Position numbers and translations under genes: made by a program. Positions 13,633 to 16,214 of a stretch of DNA of 16,214 bases are shown here, piece after piece. Source of the DNA: Elusimicrobiota bacterium (GTDB lineage Bacteria; Elusimicrobiota; Elusimicrobia; Elusimicrobiales; UBA9959); the NCBI GenBank assembly GCA_003450815.1, contig DMES01000050.1:1-16214 (forward strand), in the 5' to 3' direction. The notes beneath the pieces are model-generated. The model did not search any database. It was not told where the DNA came from and saw only the letters and a list, made by a program, of their open reading frames with translations. Position 1 is the stretch's first letter; the number at the start of each line of letters is the position of its first letter.

Positions 13633-14496
13633 TTACTTCCGGATATCTCTGTGATACTTTGAAACTGAAAAGCCGCTTTTTGAAAGGGAGCGTGCCACTT
13701 GTTCGGCTATAAAAACGCTGCGGTGCCGGCCGCCGGTGCAGCCTATGGCTATGGTCAGATAAGATTTGCCCTCTTTAATGTAGTATGGCAGCAAAAAATT
13801 TATCTGGGCCAGATACTGTTTAAGGAAATTCCGGAAAGCGGGACGCCGCCTGACATAATCGCATACCGCCGCGTCCAACCCGGTTTTTTTCTTCAGGGAC
13901 GCGATGTAGTTGGGATTGGGCAGAAAACGCACATCCATAACCAGGTCCGCGTCAAGCGGCAGGCCGTATTTGTAGCCAAAAGAAATAATGGACAGCTTCA
14001 TTTCCTTTGAACGCTTAAGCTCAAGCATTCCGGAAAGTATTTCTTTCAGTTCGCCAAGAGTAAGCTTTGAGGTGTCTATAACTTTGTTCGCCCGCCCCTT
14101 AAGCTCATATAGGATCTTGCGCTCCTCTTTTATCGCGGCGGCGACATTCTTGCCCAGCGGGTGGCGGTGGCGGGTTTCCGAAAACCTCTGAAGAAGCGCG
14201 CCATCCGTGGAATCAAGGAAAATAACCTTATAGTTCAGGCCAAGAGAGCTTAAAGCCTCAAGGGAACTGGCAAAACCCTTAAAGAACCGCCCCTCGCGCA
14301 TATCTATTCCCAGCGCCACGAAACGGAAATGCTTCTGTTTTTTAATAAATTCCGAGAATTCCGGGATCAATCCTATAGGCAAATTATCAACGCAATAGAA
14401 TCCGAAGTCCTCAAAGCATTTAAGGGCCTGGCTTTTGCCCGCGCCGGACATGCCGGTAACAATAAAGATCTTACCGCCGGTTCTCTTTTGTGTCAT
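13633..14496 (-). CDS. rapZ: RapZ nucleotide-binding protein
   Basis: This 287-aa protein matches the RapZ/YvcJ family at full length. Walker A is GMSGAGKS (15-22), the Walker B region is VDNLP (36-40), and the C-terminal signature is GCTGGRHRS (252-260). In E. coli RapZ senses glucosamine-6-phosphate and adapts sRNA GlmZ for RNase E cleavage. In B. subtilis YvcJ hydrolyses nucleotides and affects competence. Which role applies here is not visible; no glmS or GlmZ-like RNA is in the window. The ATG begins four bases after the hprK stop. The hprK-rapZ-PTS order is a recurrent arrangement in several phyla. Confidence 0.95.
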   Translation of the reverse strand: MTQKRTGGKIFIVTGMSGAGKSQALKCFEDFGFYCVDNLPIGLIPEFSEFIKKQKHFRFVALGIDMREGRFFKGFASSLEALSSLGLNYKVIFLDSTDGALLQRFSETRHRHPLGKNVAAAIKEERKILYELKGRANKVIDTSKLTLGELKEILSGMLELKRSKEMKLSIISFGYKYGLPLDADLVMDVRFLPNPNYIASLKKKTGLDAAVCDYVRRRPAFRNFLKQYLAQINFLLPYYIKEGKSYLTIAIGCTGGRHRSVFIAEQVARSLSKSGFSVSKYHRDIRK

Positions 14497-14500
14497 GGCG

Positions 14501-15478
14501 CTATATATTTTCCCCTTTTTTTGCCATTTCCTTTATAAGGCTTTCGTTGAATTTTTTTGCCACAAAATAACCCTGGTTTTTGAGCCGCTGATTCAAGGCC
14601 GCCACCTCTATGAGCACAGCCAGGTTCCGACCGGGAGTGACCGGCAGGCGCAGCGAAGGCATGGAAACATCAAGCAGGGTTATTTCACGCGATTCCAGAC
14701 CGGTGCGGTCGTAATTGGCGAGACTTCCCGGGGCCACCGATTCAAGCTGTACATGCATTTCTATGATGGACTGGTCCATTATGGAGCCCACGCCGAACAG
14801 AAGTTCCACATCTATAATGCCGAGCCCTCTCACTTCCATATAGTGCTTTATGTTTTTAGGAGAATTGCCTACCAGCATATAGCCGATGCGCCTTTTAACC
14901 TCTATTACATCATCGGCTATAAGAATATGTCCCCTTTTTAAAAGTTCCAACGCGCATTCCGACTTGCCTACGCCCGAATCGCCCTGTATAAGCACCCCCA
15001 GGCCGTAAACATTTACCAGCACACCGTGCGCGTAAGTAACGGCGGCCAGTTGGTCGTCAAGGAATATGGTAAGCTCCCGTATAAAAGAGGAGGTGTCAAA
15101 GGAACTTGTAAGCAACGGCACGCCCGCGCGCGCGCAGGCCGCCTTTATGGCTGGCAACGGACGCAGGCCGCCGGTTACGATGAGGCAGGGGATATCGGAG
15201 AAAGAAAACATCTTCTGAAGGTTGGAGAGCACCCGGCGCTGGTCTTCCTTCAGACAGTAGGCGTATTCACCCTGGCCTATTATCTGTATGCGTTCGGAGC
15301 GGAACCGTTCCATGTGGCCCGCAATGGCCAGCCCCGGGCGGTTTATCTCGCTTACGGGTATTTTTCGGGAAAGATTCCTGGCTCCGCCTATTACTTTAAG
15401 CCCAAGGATTTTTCCCCTGTGTTTCAGCAATTCCCTGACGGTAAATATTTTCTGGGGGCTTTTAGAAACTTCTGTCAT
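14501..15478 (-). CDS. hprK: HPr kinase/phosphorylase
   Basis: This 325-aa bifunctional enzyme phosphorylates HPr on Ser46 with ATP or PPi and removes it by phosphorolysis. The N-terminal domain (about 1-135) is followed by the catalytic core, with His151 in TYAHG, P-loop GDSGVGKS (166-173), Asp189-Asp190 in LIADDVIEV, the HprK signature MEVRGLGIIDVELLFG (214-229), and LPVTPGRNLAVLIE near 278-291. All key residues are present and the length is normal. It is upstream of rapZ and of an HPr that keeps Ser46, so the regulatory pair is complete. The start has no strong ribosome-binding site, and the preceding spacer is filled with GCGAAT words. Confidence 0.96.
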   Translation of the reverse strand: MTEVSKSPQKIFTVRELLKHRGKILGLKVIGGARNLSRKIPVSEINRPGLAIAGHMERFRSERIQIIGQGEYAYCLKEDQRRVLSNLQKMFSFSDIPCLIVTGGLRPLPAIKAACARAGVPLLTSSFDTSSFIRELTIFLDDQLAAVTYAHGVLVNVYGLGVLIQGDSGVGKSECALELLKRGHILIADDVIEVKRRIGYMLVGNSPKNIKHYMEVRGLGIIDVELLFGVGSIMDQSIIEMHVQLESVAPGSLANYDRTGLESREITLLDVSMPSLRLPVTPGRNLAVLIEVAALNQRLKNQGYFVAKKFNESLIKEMAKKGENI

Positions 15479-15489
15479 TGGATAGTTCC

Positions 15490-15595
15490 GTTAGCGAATG
15501 GCTCTAATAATTACGAATTCCGCGAATGCTCACATTTTCTTTCGCGTAATCTATTATTCGCACCATTCGCCGTCATTCGTCTTATTCGCAACTAT
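15490..15595. repeat. GCGAAT/ATTCGC word-repeat spacer between hpf and hprK
   Basis: GCGAAT occurs at about 15494 and 15522. ATTCGC occurs near 15557, 15565 and 15585, with one-base variants (TTCGCG, ATTCGT, ACGAAT) between. The left part carries mainly one orientation and the right part the other, so the spacer can fold back. A further GCGAAT lies just upstream of hpf (about 16124). Confidence 0.65.
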
Positions 15596-16110
15596 TTTTT
15601 TACCGGCTGCAAAAGGCCGTAGGTACTGTCAAGCCGTTTGAACACCACCCTCATCTGCTTCGATTCCTTGTCCAGGAAAAGCCAGAAATTGTAGCCCAGT
15701 TTTTCCATTTCCACCACAGCGTCTTCCCTGCCCTGCGGTTTTATGGGGACATCTTTCACCACTGAAAACCGTATTTCAGGGCCAACCAGGGTGGTAAACC
15801 CGCTTAGATCCATTTCCGGACCCCGGTGACGGGCATGGCGCTCCTTGTATTTTTTCACCTGTATTTCCATCTTAGACATCACTTTGTCTATGGCGGAATA
15901 CAAATCGTCCGACTGGGCGCTTGCTTTCATTGTTTGATGCCCGGCGTGAAGGATGACCTCGGCCGTATGTATCTTTTTTTCCACGCTGACTATGGCCTGG
16001 GCCCAGACAATATTGTCAAGATATTCGCCCAGCTTTAAAAGCTTGGCCTCTATGAAATCCTTTATCGTATCGGTAAGTCTCAGTTTCCTGGCTACTATAT
16101 GCACTCTCAT
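15592..16110 (-). CDS. hpf: Ribosome hibernation promoting factor, long form
   Basis: This 172-aa protein has the HPF/RaiA N-terminal ribosome-binding domain (about 1-98; MRVHIVARKLRLTD, AEVILHAGHQTMKA, DLYSAIDKVMSKMEIQVKKYKER). A linker and the C-terminal dimerisation domain follow (about 115-168; KPQGREDAVVEMEKLGYNFWLFLD and VVFKRLDSTYGLLQP). Having both marks the long form, which forms 100S ribosome dimers in stationary phase. GAGGAGG lies six bases before the ATG. It heads the visible part of the hprK-rapZ-PTS cluster, and a TATAAT hexamer lies upstream. hpf beside PTS-regulatory genes parallels rpoN-hpf-ptsN clusters, but no rpoN is in the window. Confidence 0.96.
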   Translation of the reverse strand: MRVHIVARKLRLTDTIKDFIEAKLLKLGEYLDNIVWAQAIVSVEKKIHTAEVILHAGHQTMKASAQSDDLYSAIDKVMSKMEIQVKKYKERHARHRGPEMDLSGFTTLVGPEIRFSVVKDVPIKPQGREDAVVEMEKLGYNFWLFLDKESKQMRVVFKRLDSTYGLLQPVKK

Positions 16111-16158
16111 GGTTGCCTCCTCTGCGAATGAAACTAATAGTTACTCCGGTTACTCATT

Positions 16159-16164
16159 ATTATA
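16159..16164 (-). promoter_or_regulatory. Candidate -10 element upstream of hpf
   Basis: The minus strand reads TATAAT about 50 bases upstream of the hpf start, a perfect -10 hexamer. No convincing -35 hexamer lies 16-18 bases further upstream, so this is only a candidate promoter for hpf and the genes that follow. Confidence 0.4.
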
Positions 16165-16214
16165 CAATTTCAGTCCCTATAGGTGCGGGGCAAATAGATA
16201 AGATGAACGAGCCA

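Noticed and set aside
15026..15622. 198-aa plus-strand ORF opposite hprK
   Set aside because: Antisense to clearly conserved HprK codons; no recognisable domain and no start signal.

Overview
The window looks like a chromosomal segment of a free-standing bacterium outside the well-studied phyla. I see no phage, plasmid or insertion-sequence gene. The gene set is HPr kinase/phosphorylase, RapZ, a mannose-family PTS, HPr, enzyme I, long-form HPF, LepA, a long signal peptidase I and a C4 zinc-ribbon coiled-coil protein next to an A-type RNase P RNA. Together with GC-moderate DNA and repeat-filled spacers, this recalls uncultured Elusimicrobiota-like or deltaproteobacterial-grade genomes. That placement is an inference from style; no marker here proves it.

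Layout, left to right. Positions 1-375 carry no recognisable gene. They hold two diverged copies of a roughly 170-180 bp GC-rich repeat with several hairpins each, plus a remnant of a third copy. A tRNA-Gly(UCC) on the minus strand follows (437-507) with a near-perfect promoter. Then come a stand-alone response-regulator receiver (minus), a small secreted coiled-coil protein (minus) and, divergently, a plus-strand MscS-type channel fused to a cyclic-nucleotide-binding domain (1737-3251).

From 3327 to the right edge every gene is on the minus strand. In transcription order (right to left) they are hpf, hprK, rapZ, EIIA, EIIB, EIIC, EIID, ptsH (HPr), ptsI (EI), lepA, lepB, metF, zinc-ribbon protein, rnpB, and a 90-aa orphan with an excellent ribosome-binding site. 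Several junctions are ATGA or short overlaps (EIIA/EIIB, EIIB/EIIC, EIID/HPr, lepB/metF), so much of this is probably co-transcribed. The PTS section is self-contained. EI (His196 in the longer ORF numbering, about 192 from the chosen start) and HPr (His15, Ser46) pass phosphate to a mannose-type EIIA (His9) and EIIB (His14) and to the EIIC/EIID membrane pair. HprK can regulate HPr on Ser46. RapZ and HPF add links to envelope-sugar metabolism and ribosome hibernation, as in the rpoN-linked clusters of Proteobacteria.

The most unusual signal is between the genes. Most longer spacers of the minus-strand block carry their own short word (6-9 bases) repeated several times, often in both orientations so that the spacer can fold. 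Examples are GCGTAG near 3615-3690, CTGAAG near 4193-4221, CCCTA-type words near 4246-4279 and 11926-12036, GTGACTT near 13536-13625 and GCGAAT near 15490-15595. One such block has become the N-terminal codons of EIID. Separately, two copies of a nearly perfect palindrome (core AAAATTGC/GCAATTTT) sit just behind two minus-strand genes, and a double-hairpin REP-like segment sits in frame in the lepB linker.
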